Program-made: the position numbers and the translations under genes
Source of the DNA: Pseudomonadota bacterium
GTDB taxonomy: Bacteria; Pseudomonadota; Alphaproteobacteria; Rhizobiales; Tepidamorphaceae
NCBI GenBank assembly: GCA_023435545.1
Contig: JAEYRQ010000139.1
Location: 1-17,022, forward strand
Direction: 5' to 3'
Length of the DNA: 17,022 bases
Notes under the pieces: model-generated
The model's input: only the letters and a program-made list of their open reading frames with translations
Databases searched by the model: none
What the model was told of the DNA's origin: nothing
In this document: piece by piece, positions 7,436 to 14,801 of the stretch
Layout of the letters: the number at the start of each line of letters is the position of its first letter
Numbering within the stretch: position 1 is the first letter of the stretch

Positions 7436-9310
7436 TCATGGCCCGAGCCAGCGCAGCGGCGCCTGGGTCAGCGCCGGGACGAAGGCGACCAGCAGCAGCA
7501 CCGCGATCATCGCCGCCAGGAAGGGCAGCACGGCGCGGAAGGTTGCCACCTGATCTGCCCCGCCAGCGCGGGCGGTGGTGAAGATCAACACCCCAAGCGG
7601 CGGCGTCAGCGCGCCGATGACCAGGTTCATGACGATGATCAGGCCGAAGGTGATCGGATCGAAGCCGGCCAGCACCACCAGCGGCACCAAGATCGGCACG
7701 AGGATGACCAGCGCCGCGATCATCTCCATGAACAGCCCGACGATCAGCAGGAAGAAGTTGACCGCCAGCATCAGCAGCCAGGGCTGCTCGACCAGGACGG
7801 CAAGGCTCGCCGCGATCTTCTGCGGCACGCGCTCGAAGGCCAGCACCCAGGCGAAGGGCGCGGCGGCGGCGATGATGATGACGATCACCACCGTATCGAG
7901 CACCGCCTCGCGAATGGCCGCGACCAGATTGCGGCCGGTCAGCTTGCGGTAGATGAAGGCACCGCAGAGCAGCGCGTAGATCATCGCGATCGCGCCGGCC
8001 TCGGTGGCGGTGAAGACGCCGAAGCGCACGCCGCCGACGATGAGAACGGGCAGGATCAGCGCCGGGATCGCCAGCGACAGTCCGCGCAGCCGCTCGGAGG
8101 CGCTCGCCTTGGGCATGTCGCCGCCATAACCGCGCCGGCGCGACAGCACGGCCACGACAATCATCAGCGCCGCGGCAATCATCAGGCCGGGCACGATCGT
8201 GGCGACGAACAGCGCCCCCACCGAGACAGAGGCAAGCGCGGCATAGATGATGAGGCCGAGGCTCGGCGGGATCAGGTTCGCCAGCGTCGAGCCCGCCGCG
8301 GTCAGGGCCGCGGCAAAGGGCCGGTCGTAGCCGCGCCGCGCCATCTCCGGCACGAGCAGCTTGGCGATGGTGGAGGCATCGGCGGTGGACGAGCCCGACA
8401 CGCCGGCCAGCATGGTGTTGGTGACGACGTTCGCCTGGGCCAGGCCGCCGCGCAGGTGGCCGACCAGCATCATCGCCAGTTCGACGAGCCGCGGCGTTAT
8501 CCCGCCCGCGTTCATGACGGCGGCGGCGAGGATGAAGAACGGGATCGCCAGCAGCGTGAACGAGTTGAGCGAGGCGCCCATGTTCTGCGAGATGGTCACC
8601 AGCAGGATCGGGTTGGCCGAGGCGAAGGCGGTGAAGGCGCCGAGCAGTAGCGCGAAGGCCACCGGCACCCCGGCCAGGATCGCGCCAAGGCCGACGGCCA
8701 CCAGCACCCAGGGGCCGCTGGCCTGACTGTAGAGCGCGCCGGCGCCCTCGCGGATCGCCCAGTAGGCGAGCCCCCCGCAGACGAGCGCCGCCGCGCCTTG
8801 CAGGAACCCGCGCCGACCGTCCGGCCAGAACAGGAAGAACAGGTTGAACGCCGCCCCAACGGGCACCGCCAGGAACAGGTACTTCATGGGAAGCTGCAGC
8901 GCGGGCGAGGCCGCGATGGCGCGGCGGACATAGTCCATCCCGTGCACCAGCAGCACGATGCTGACCGTGACCATCGTCGCCGAGATCAGGAACATCAGCA
9001 CGGCGCGTGCCCGCTCCGGCAGCATCCGCGGCAGGACGTCGATGGCGATGTGGATGGCCCGCCCGGTCGCCAGCGCCATTCCGAGCATCACCGCCCAGGC
9101 AAACGCCCAGGTCGCGACCTCCTCCGGCCACGGCAGCGCCGAGCGGAAGCCGTATCGCATCACGACCTGCAGACAGGCGACCGCGACCGCGGTCAACACC
9201 AGTGCGATGCAGGCCGCCTCAAGCGCGAGGTCGACCAGCCTGCGCACGGCCGCGGCCCGTGCGAAGCCGGGCGCCGCCACGGCGGCGCCCGAAGGAGTCC
9301 TCGCATTCAT
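7436..9310 (-). CDS. TRAP transporter permease, fused DctQ-DctM
   Basis: This 624-residue inner-membrane protein joins the small and large TRAP permease subunits in one chain. Residues 1 to about 165 form the DctQ part, with four hydrophobic segments and the typical LPWPEEVATWAF (59-70) and ATGRAIHIAID (81-91). After a linker with extra hydrophobic segments, residues from about 200 to 620 form the DctM part with many membrane helices and signatures LLAIPFFILAAAVMNAGG (253-270), LAGVSGSSTADAS (301-313) and AGSTLANLIPPSLGLIIY (339-356). It would drive sodium-coupled uptake of a carboxylated ligand delivered by the DctP protein encoded just upstream (10-bp gap, ATG at 9310). The substrate is probably a hexuronate or a derivative, judged from the downstream uxu/uxa genes. 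Fused DctQM is a known arrangement. Confidence 0.95.
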   Translation of the reverse strand: MNARTPSGAAVAAPGFARAAAVRRLVDLALEAACIALVLTAVAVACLQVVMRYGFRSALPWPEEVATWAFAWAVMLGMALATGRAIHIAIDVLPRMLPERARAVLMFLISATMVTVSIVLLVHGMDYVRRAIAASPALQLPMKYLFLAVPVGAAFNLFFLFWPDGRRGFLQGAAALVCGGLAYWAIREGAGALYSQASGPWVLVAVGLGAILAGVPVAFALLLGAFTAFASANPILLVTISQNMGASLNSFTLLAIPFFILAAAVMNAGGITPRLVELAMMLVGHLRGGLAQANVVTNTMLAGVSGSSTADASTIAKLLVPEMARRGYDRPFAAALTAAGSTLANLIPPSLGLIIYAALASVSVGALFVATIVPGLMIAAALMIVVAVLSRRRGYGGDMPKASASERLRGLSLAIPALILPVLIVGGVRFGVFTATEAGAIAMIYALLCGAFIYRKLTGRNLVAAIREAVLDTVVIVIIIAAAAPFAWVLAFERVPQKIAASLAVLVEQPWLLMLAVNFFLLIVGLFMEMIAALVILVPILVPLVVLAGFDPITFGLIIVMNLVIGALTPPLGVLIFTTARAGGADQVATFRAVLPFLAAMIAVLLLVAFVPALTQAPLRWLGP

Positions 9311-9320
9311 GCCGAAGATC

Positions 9321-10349
9321 TTAGCCCAGGGAGCGGATCGCGGCGATCATCTCCGCCGTCTCCGGGCTGACCGATCCCATCTGCTCGAACAGCGGCTCGG
9401 TCTTCTCTTCCATCAGCGCCAGCTGATCGGGCGGCAGCACATAGACCTCGACGCCCTGGGACTTCAGCGTCTCGAGCGTCTGGTCGGCGAGTTCGCGGTT
9501 GGTCTTGCGCTGCTCGGCGAAGACCTCCTGCGCCGAGGTGCGGACAAGCTCCTGCAGGTCGGCCGGGAGGCTGTCGAGCCAGGCGGCGTTGACCCGCACC
9601 GCCTTGGGCAGGAACCAGTGCCCGGTCATGGTCAGGTTCTTGGCCTGTTCGTAGAACTTGAACCCTTCGATCGAGAAGACATCCGAGTCGATCGCGTCGA
9701 TGATGCCGGTCGACAGCGCCGCGTACTGCTCCGAATAGGGCAGCGGCGTCGGTGCGGCACCGAGCAGCGACCAGAAATCGACCCATATGCGCAGCTGCGG
9801 CACGCGGATCTTCAGTCCCTGCAGGTCGTCCAGCGTTTTTACCGGCCGCTTCGCCAGGATGTGCCGGAATCCGGTCTCGCCATAGGCGACGAATTCGACG
9901 CCGGTCTTCTCGCGCGCGATCTCGGAGGCACGGCGGCCGAGTTCGCCCTGAAGGACGGCATCGACATGCGCCTCGTTCTTGTAGATGAACCCGGGCGCGC
10001 CTCCCAGCGCGGCGATCTCGGGCGCGATCGCCTCCTCGCTGTCGGGACCCGCGGTCGTGACCTCGATGGTGCCGATCCGGCTGCCCTCGAGTGCCTCGGC
10101 GAGCCCGCCGAGCTGTGCGGCGGGGAAATGCTGCGCGTCGATCCGCCCGTCCGAACGCGTCTTCAGGATTTCGGCCCAGCTGTCGAAGGCGTTGGTGATC
10201 GGCGTGCCGATACCCTCGGTGTGGGCGATGCGGCAGACAAAGGTTTCCTGCGCGAGCCCGCGGGTGGCAATCGCCGGCATCGCCAGCGCGGCGGCACCGG
10301 TGGCCAGGAAGGCCCGGCGGGTGACAGGAACTGCGGTGCGTGATCTCAT
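9321..10349 (-). CDS. dctP: TRAP transporter solute-binding protein, DctP family
   Basis: A 342-residue periplasmic ligand-binding protein. The first ~34 residues are a Tat-type signal: VTRRAFLATGAAALAMPAIA with the twin Arg at 11-12, ending near GLAQ. Export would therefore be of folded protein. Family marks are HFPAAQLGG (74-82), the G-x-R of ETGFRHILAKRPV (R162) and GLKIRVP with R182, the position that usually pairs with the substrate carboxylate. The ATG at 10349 is chosen over upstream in-frame codons because GGGAGG lies seven bases before it and the Tat signal starts right after it. It is the first gene of the operon and is transcribed away from gntR. The substrate is inferred as D-glucuronate or a glucuronide-like acid from the downstream enzymes. 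Confidence 0.95.
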   Translation of the reverse strand: MRSRTAVPVTRRAFLATGAAALAMPAIATRGLAQETFVCRIAHTEGIGTPITNAFDSWAEILKTRSDGRIDAQHFPAAQLGGLAEALEGSRIGTIEVTTAGPDSEEAIAPEIAALGGAPGFIYKNEAHVDAVLQGELGRRASEIAREKTGVEFVAYGETGFRHILAKRPVKTLDDLQGLKIRVPQLRIWVDFWSLLGAAPTPLPYSEQYAALSTGIIDAIDSDVFSIEGFKFYEQAKNLTMTGHWFLPKAVRVNAAWLDSLPADLQELVRTSAQEVFAEQRKTNRELADQTLETLKSQGVEVYVLPPDQLALMEEKTEPLFEQMGSVSPETAEMIAAIRSLG

Positions 10350-10356
10350 CGTGGAA

Positions 10357-10362
10357 CCTCCC
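10357..10362 (-). promoter_or_regulatory. Strong ribosome binding site of dctP
   Basis: GGGAGG on the minus strand lies 7 bp before the ATG at 10349. It is the clearest Shine-Dalgarno sequence in the operon and decides the dctP start. Several downstream genes have weak sites and rely on start/stop overlap. Confidence 0.7.
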
Positions 10363-10396
10363 TCAATCTGACGTGTGCGGCGCGCAAATCTTTCGC

Positions 10397-10424
10397 TTGC
10401 GACATGGCACCATACCGGTATGTT
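10397..10424 (+). promoter_or_regulatory. Candidate gntR promoter overlapping the operator
   Basis: TTGCGA (10397-10402, 4 of 6) and TATGTT (10419-10424, 4 of 6) are spaced by 16 bp on the plus strand. The -10 overlaps the right half of the palindrome, so a bound regulator would block it. A rival reading is the perfect TTGACA at 10441-10446 with a poor GGGAAT 18 bp later, which would start transcription at about the gntR ATG and give a leaderless message. I saw no convincing promoter for dctP on the opposite strand. Confidence 0.3.
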
Positions 10425-10426
10425 GC
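10407..10426. promoter_or_regulatory. Inverted repeat, candidate GntR operator
   Basis: The core CATACCGGTATG (10411-10422) is a perfect 12-bp palindrome. After one mismatched pair on each side (10410/10423) the symmetry continues with GCA/TGC, so 18 of 20 positions are symmetric. It lies between the divergent starts of dctP (10349) and gntR (10477). The half-site contains GGTAT/ATACC, the same elements as the known E. coli UxuR/ExuR operator but in a different arrangement. It overlaps a possible gntR -10 element. A role as the binding site of the adjacent GntR regulator, controlling both directions, is inferred. Confidence 0.6.
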
Positions 10427-10476
10427 ATGTGATGCAGCCGTTGACAAGGCCGAACTGCTCTGACGGGAATGCGCGA

Positions 10477-11205
10477 ATGACGGCCGCCCTTCGCCTGACC
10501 GATCCGATTGCTCCACAACTCTTCACGCTCTTGCGACGGAGCATCGCGGAGTTGCGCCTGCCACCGGGATCGGCCCTGTCGGAGAAGGAGATTGCGGCGC
10601 GCTACGGCGTCTCGCGCCAGCCGGTGCGGGAGGCGTTTATCAAGCTGTCCGAGACCGGGCTGGTCGAGATCAGGCCGAGCCGAGGAACCTTCGTCGTCAA
10701 GATCTCGGTGCGGGAGGTGGCCAATGCGCGCCTCGTGCGCGAGGCTATCGAGACTGAGATGGCCCGCCATGCCGCCCGCCTGGCGACCCCTGCGCATCTT
10801 GCTGTGCTACGCGATCTGATCGGGCGGCAGAAGGCGGCGGCCGCGGCGGACGACTACGCCGGTTTCAATACGTTCGACGAGACGTTCCACCGAGCGATCG
10901 GCGACATCGTGGAGAACGACTTCGCGCTGCGCATCGTCGAGACCGCCCGCTTCCAGACAGACCGCGTTCGCCTGCTGTCGTTGCCCGATGCTTCGCCGCT
11001 GAACGTGCTTATCGGCCAGCACGAAGCGATACTGGCCGGCCTCGAGGGGCGGGATGGCGAGGAGGCGGCCCGCGCCATGCGCCGGCATCTGCGCGAGATC
11101 CTGATCGCCCTGCCCAGCATTGCCGCTGCCCATCCCGAGTTCTTCGACGACACGACGCTACCCCCCCACAGCCGCGAGCTGGTGCCCGACTCCCCGGGGG
11201 CGTGA
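10477..11205 (+). CDS. GntR-family regulator, FadR/FCD type
   Basis: A 242-residue regulator. The winged helix-turn-helix spans about residues 12-75, with the typical LRLPPGSALSEKEIAARYGV, SRQPVREAFIKLSETGLVE and RPSRGTFV. The C-terminal FCD domain carries the expected metal ligands D134 and H138 (FDETFHRA), H182 (GQHEAIL) and H204 (RRHLREIL). The ATG at 10477 is preferred because the domain begins soon after it; upstream in-frame codons at 10375, 10420 and 10432 would run through or crowd the operator palindrome. The ribosome site is weak (GGGA). Divergent from the dctP-uxuB operon, it most likely represses that operon and itself, and is released by a pathway intermediate such as fructuronate or the incoming uronate. 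That ligand is inferred from E. coli UxuR/ExuR practice. Confidence 0.92.
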   Translation: MTAALRLTDPIAPQLFTLLRRSIAELRLPPGSALSEKEIAARYGVSRQPVREAFIKLSETGLVEIRPSRGTFVVKISVREVANARLVREAIETEMARHAARLATPAHLAVLRDLIGRQKAAAAADDYAGFNTFDETFHRAIGDIVENDFALRIVETARFQTDRVRLLSLPDASPLNVLIGQHEAILAGLEGRDGEEAARAMRRHLREILIALPSIAAAHPEFFDDTTLPPHSRELVPDSPGA

Positions 11206-11429
11206 GGTCGCCCGCGGGCGGGCCGCCGGCCTCGCAGAGGATCTTCTCCAGCAATTCTGGTGCAGAGGGCCGACGCCGCAGGCGAGCGTCACGACGCCCT
11301 CGACCAACGGCCCAAAGACTCACGCACGAAAGGCTTCTGCTGGTCGCTGCTGCCTCGCCCTTGCGCCGGGCTTGCGAGTGCCTGGGTTGGAGATCGGTTT
11401 GGCGGAAGGCTGGAGCATCGAGAGGGTCT
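11206..11429. other. Intergenic stretch between gntR and the tRNA 3' end
   Basis: No credible gene is visible here. Open frames exist on both strands but carry no family motif, and those reaching rightward read through the tRNA. A GC-only palindrome at 11209-11220 lies directly after the gntR stop. It could help end transcription but lacks a T-run. No integrase, IS end or clear repeat of the tRNA 3' end was noticed. Confidence 0.5.
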
Positions 11430-11505
<76 letters not shown>

Positions 11506-11523
11506 GGACCCTTCGGGTGCGCG

Positions 11524-11553
11524 GATTTAGTGTCGCGGGGTGCTGCGTGTCAA
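11524..11553 (-). promoter_or_regulatory. Promoter of tRNA-Ala
   Basis: A perfect TTGACA (11553-11548) is followed after 18 bp by TAAATC (11529-11524, 3 of 6). Transcription would start near 11517, about 12 bases before the mature 5' end. The short leader contains a small ACCC-GAA-GGGT hairpin (11508-11518). Position and orientation match the tRNA gene. Confidence 0.55.
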
Positions 11554-11646
11554 GCGAAACGCCGGATCGCCACCCGCTGAGGGTTGCGGCGCGGCGGCCG
11601 GATCGGTAGATCGATAGGACGCCACGCCCTTGCGAGCCCCGGAATC

Positions 11647-11937
11647 ATGCGCGCACTCCTCGACGTCATCCTCCTTGTCCTGCAGCTCTACGTCTGGATC
11701 GTCATCGCCTCGGCGATCTTCAGCTGGCTGGTGGCGTTCAACGTCGTCAACACGCGCAACCAGTTCGTCGGCATGATCGGCGAGGCACTGTGGCGGCTGA
11801 CCGAACCGGCGCTCAGGCCGATTCGCCGCTTCGTGCCCAATCTCGGCGGACTCGACATCTCGCCGATCATCCTGCTGCTGGCGATCTTCCTGATCCAGCG
11901 CATCATCATCCTCTACATCTATCCGAGTGTCTTCTGA
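11647..11937 (+). CDS. yggT: YggT-family small membrane protein
   Basis: A 96-residue protein of the YggT family with two hydrophobic helices (about residues 3-25 and 71-92), joined by a loop with the family pattern [36 protein letters not shown]. The ATG at 11647 gives a complete family-length protein; the frame opens earlier, at 11584, but the extra residues are low-complexity and unlike the family. Its role is not firmly known; relatives have been linked to membrane or osmotic functions and to the cell-division gene area. The first gene of a plus-strand run with DUF167 and folD, which overlaps its end by 11 bp. Only a weak promoter candidate is visible (TTGCGG at 11584-11589, TAGATC at 11607-11612, 17-bp spacing). 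Confidence 0.92.
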   Translation: MRALLDVILLVLQLYVWIVIASAIFSWLVAFNVVNTRNQFVGMIGEALWRLTEPALRPIRRFVPNLGGLDISPIILLLAIFLIQRIIILYIYPSVF

Positions 11938-12277
11938 CCAGGCCAGGGGCTGGTATCGCACAGTCGCCGGCGGACTCGACATCCGCGTGCGGCTGACGCC
12001 GAAGGGCGGCCGCGATGCGATCGAAGGACCGCGGGCATTGTCGGACGGGAGCGTGGTGCTGGCCGCCCGGGTGCGCGTCGCGCCTGAGGACGGGCAGGCC
12101 AATGCCGCGCTCGAAGTGCTGCTGGCGAAGGCGCTCGGTGTCGCGCGGGCGACCGCCGCCGTCGCTTCCGGCCACAAGTCGCGCCTGAAGACGGTACATG
12201 TTGCGGGCGATCCGGTGCTGCTCGCGGAACGGGCCGCACGGATCGGTGGGAAAAGCGGACGGGAGGCCGGGACATGA
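11927..12277 (+). CDS. DUF167 (YggU-like) protein
   Basis: A 116-residue protein with the DUF167 pattern: [18 protein letters not shown] (18-35), then [29 protein letters not shown] and a final basic segment [15 protein letters not shown]. The family is a small alpha/beta fold of unknown function, often beside yggT. The start is a GTG at 11927 inside the end of yggT (11-bp overlap). It is supported by coupling and by the lack of any other start before the conserved core. The stop overlaps the folD ATG (ATGA). It is somewhat longer than the E. coli member (about 96 residues) because of extra C-terminal residues. Confidence 0.9.
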   Translation: MSSDQARGWYRTVAGGLDIRVRLTPKGGRDAIEGPRALSDGSVVLAARVRVAPEDGQANAALEVLLAKALGVARATAAVASGHKSRLKTVHVAGDPVLLAERAARIGGKSGREAGT

Positions 12278-13155
12278 GCGCGCGGATCATCGACGGCAAG
12301 GCCATCTCGGCCGATCTCAGGGCCGGGGTCGCAACAGGCGTCGCCCGTCTGAAGGACAGCCGCGGCATCACGCCCGGGCTCGCCGTCGTGCTGGTCGGCG
12401 AGGATCCCGCAAGTGCCGTCTACGTGCGCAACAAGGGCCGGCAGACCGTGGAAGCCGGCATGGCCTCGTTCGAGCACCGGCTCGACGCCACTGCGAGCCA
12501 GACTGAGCTGCTCGACCTGGTGCAGAGGCTCAACGCAGATCCGGCCGTGAACGGCATCCTCGTCCAGCTTCCCCTGCCGAGCCACATCGACCCGGCCGCC
12601 GTGATCGGCGCGATCGACCCGGCCAAGGACGTCGACGGCATTCATGTGGTCAATGCCGGGCGGCTGGCGACCGGGCTGCCGGCGCTGGTGCCGTGCACGC
12701 CGGTCGGCTGCGTGATCCTGGCGAAGCAGGTCCACGCCGATCTCTCCGGCCTGGAGGCGGTCGTTGTCGGCCGCTCCAACATCGTCGGCAAGCCGGTGGC
12801 GCAGCTGCTGCTGGCCGAGAACTGCACGGTGACGATCGCCCATTCGCGCACCCGCGACCTGGCGGGCGTCTGCCGTCGCGCCGACATCCTGATCGCCGCC
12901 GTCGGCAGGCCGGAGATGATCCGCGGCGACTGGGTGAAGCCCGGCGCCACCGTCATTGATGTCGGCATCAACCGGATCGAGGCAGCCAGCGGCAAGACCC
13001 GGCTGGTAGGCGACGTCGCCTACGAGGAGGTCGAGGGGATCGCCGGCGCGATCACGCCGGTTCCCGGCGGCGTCGCGCCGATGACGATCGCCTGCCTCCT
13101 GCGCAACACGCTCGAAGCGACCTGCCGGCAGATCGGGGTCGAGCTGCCTGGCTGA
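12274..13155 (+). CDS. folD: Methylenetetrahydrofolate dehydrogenase/cyclohydrolase
   Basis: This 293-residue enzyme interconverts 5,10-methylene-THF and 10-formyl-THF in two steps, with NADP, in cytoplasmic one-carbon metabolism. The catalytic residues keep E. coli numbering: K54 in YVRNKGR, Q98 in GILVQLPLP and D121 in [14 protein letters not shown] (140-145) and the nucleotide-binding [14 protein letters not shown] (166-179) follow. The late VGDVAYEEV and [13 protein letters not shown] blocks are also complete. Start ATG at 12274 overlaps the DUF167 stop (ATGA). The gene ends only 4 bp from the stop of the convergent yciB. Confidence 0.98.
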   Translation: MSARIIDGKAISADLRAGVATGVARLKDSRGITPGLAVVLVGEDPASAVYVRNKGRQTVEAGMASFEHRLDATASQTELLDLVQRLNADPAVNGILVQLPLPSHIDPAAVIGAIDPAKDVDGIHVVNAGRLATGLPALVPCTPVGCVILAKQVHADLSGLEAVVVGRSNIVGKPVAQLLLAENCTVTIAHSRTRDLAGVCRRADILIAAVGRPEMIRGDWVKPGATVIDVGINRIEAASGKTRLVGDVAYEEVEGIAGAITPVPGGVAPMTIACLLRNTLEATCRQIGVELPG

Positions 13156-13159
13156 GCGG

Positions 13160-13765
13160 TCAGGCCTTCTCCGCGCCTGCTTCCGCCTCCTGCTCGTCAA
13201 GGCCATAGCGCCTCAGCAGGGGAAACTGCGCGGCTGCGAACACCATCGTCAGTGGGAAGATGCCGAACACCTTGAAGCTCACCCAGAAATCGGTCGAGAA
13301 GTTGCGCCAGATCACCTCGTTCAGCACCGCCAGGACCACGAAGAACACGGCCCAGCGCAGTGTCAGAACCCGCCAGCCCTCCTCGGTGAGGCGGAAGACC
13401 GTCCCGAAGGCATACTTCAGCAGCGCCTTGCGGAAGTAGAGCCCGATCAGCAGCATCACCGCGAAGGCGATGTTGGTGATCGTCGGCTTCATCTTGATGA
13501 AGGTCTCGTCCTGCAGCCAGAGGGTAAGCCCGCCGAACACGGTGACGAACACTGCGGTGAACATCGGCATCACCGGCACCTTGCGCAGGAGCACCCAGGA
13601 TATCGCCAGGGAGATCAGCGTCGCCCCCACGAACAGCCCGGTGGCCCAGAAGATGCCGGCCTTCCAGTTGGCCGCGAAGAACACTGCCAGCGGCCCGAGT
13701 TCCAGCACCGGCCGCACCCACTCGGGCGGTCCGGGATGATGTTCGATGACGTCCGGTCTGGTCAT
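13160..13765 (-). CDS. yciB: YciB/IspZ-family inner-membrane septation protein
   Basis: A 201-residue multi-span membrane protein of the YciB (IspZ, septation protein A) family, linked to cell-envelope integrity and division. Family stretches are LELGPLAVFFAANW, LTLWLQDETFIKMKPTI and LNEVIWRNFSTDFWVSFKVFG, with about five hydrophobic segments and a charged C-terminal tail. The ATG at 13765 is chosen because it lies 1 bp after the ftsY stop. The frame extends to 13816, but that would place 17 unlike residues inside ftsY. The last gene of the dapF-mtaB-ftsY-yciB run; it faces folD with only 4 bp between stops. Confidence 0.94.
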   Translation of the reverse strand: MTRPDVIEHHPGPPEWVRPVLELGPLAVFFAANWKAGIFWATGLFVGATLISLAISWVLLRKVPVMPMFTAVFVTVFGGLTLWLQDETFIKMKPTITNIAFAVMLLIGLYFRKALLKYAFGTVFRLTEEGWRVLTLRWAVFFVVLAVLNEVIWRNFSTDFWVSFKVFGIFPLTMVFAAAQFPLLRRYGLDEQEAEAGAEKA

Positions 13766-13766
13766 G

Positions 13767-14801
13767 TCAGGCTGCCTCGGTCTCGCCGGCGATCGCGCGT
13801 GCGAACTCGCCGGCATCGAAGGACTGCAGGTCGTCGATGCCCTCGCCGACGCCGATGGCGTGGACCGGAAGGGCGTGCCGCGCGGCGATCGCCACCAGGA
13901 TGCCGCCGCGCGCGGTGCCGTCGAGCTTGGTCATTACCAGTCCCGACACGCCGCAGACCTTCCGGAAGATCTCCACCTGGCTCATGGCGTTCTGGCCGGT
14001 GGTCGCATCCAGCACCAGCACCACGTCGTGCGGCGCCGTCTCGGCCTGCTTGCGGATGACGCGCACGATCTTCTCGAGTTCGGCCATCAGGTCGGCCTTG
14101 TTCTGCAGCCGCCCGGCGGTGTCGAGCAGCAGTACGTCGGCCTCCTCCTCGCGGGCCGCCGTCATGGCGTCGAAGGCGAGCCCCGCCGCGTCCGACCCCT
14201 GTGCGCGGGCGATGACGGTCGAGCCGGTGCGCTCGCCCCAGATTTTCAGCTGCTCGATGGCAGCCGCCCGGAACGTGTCGCCCGCCCCCAGCACGACCTT
14301 GCTGCCCTCCCGGCGGAAGTGGGCGGCGAGCTTGCCGATGGTGGTGGTCTTGCCGGAGCCATTGACGCCGACCACCAGAATCACATGCGGGCGATGCGCC
14401 GGATCGATCCGGAGCGGCCGCGCCACCGGTTCGAGCACGGCAGCGACCTCGGCGGCCAGCACCGAGCGCACTTCCTCGGCCGAGATCTCCTTGTCGTAGC
14501 GCTCCTTCGCCAGCCGCCCGGTGATCCGGGTCGCAGTCTCGACGCCGAGATCCGACTGGATCAGCAGGTCCTCGAGTTCCTCCAGCGTTTCCTCGTCGAG
14601 GCGACGTTTTCGCAACAGGCCGGTCAGGCCTTGGCCGAGCGCGGAGGAGGACCGGCTGAGGCCCGCCCTCAGCCGCTGGAACCAGGATTTCGGCTGCTCC
14701 GCCGGGGCATCCGGTGCCGGGTCGGGGTTGGACGGGGAGGCGGTCTCGCCGCGTCCGAACAGTCGACCCATCAGCCCCGAGCGGGGCTTTTCCTCGCTCA
14801 T
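13767..14801 (-). CDS. ftsY: Signal recognition particle receptor
   Basis: A 344-residue SRP GTPase, FtsY, which docks SRP-bound ribosomes at the membrane. The short acidic/proline-rich A region (about 1-45) is followed by the helical N domain (about 46-135). The G domain has P-loop GVNGSGKTTT (145-154), DTFRAAA (175-181), DTAGRLQNK (227-235) and TKLDGTARGG (291-300), then GVGEGIDDLQSFD near the end. The A region is much shorter than in E. coli, as is usual in alphaproteobacteria. The ATG at 14801 overlaps the mtaB stop (ATGA), and yciB follows after 1 bp. Confidence 0.98.
   Translation of the reverse strand: MSEEKPRSGLMGRLFGRGETASPSNPDPAPDAPAEQPKSWFQRLRAGLSRSSSALGQGLTGLLRKRRLDEETLEELEDLLIQSDLGVETATRITGRLAKERYDKEISAEEVRSVLAAEVAAVLEPVARPLRIDPAHRPHVILVVGVNGSGKTTTIGKLAAHFRREGSKVVLGAGDTFRAAAIEQLKIWGERTGSTVIARAQGSDAAGLAFDAMTAAREEEADVLLLDTAGRLQNKADLMAELEKIVRVIRKQAETAPHDVVLVLDATTGQNAMSQVEIFRKVCGVSGLVMTKLDGTARGGILVAIAARHALPVHAIGVGEGIDDLQSFDAGEFARAIAGETEAA

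Noticed and set aside
10350..10476. Riboswitch or small RNA in the divergent spacer
   Set aside because: The only structure is the DNA palindrome; no conserved riboswitch core is seen and the dctP leader is short.
11209..11220. GC-only palindrome CGCCCGCGGGCG just after the gntR stop as a terminator
   Set aside because: No T-run follows and such GC palindromes are common in this composition; possible but not supported enough for a feature.
11527..13206. Minus-strand frame of 559 codons across yggT, DUF167 and folD
   Set aside because: All three plus-strand genes have complete family motifs with overlapping starts, so the antisense frame is a shadow.
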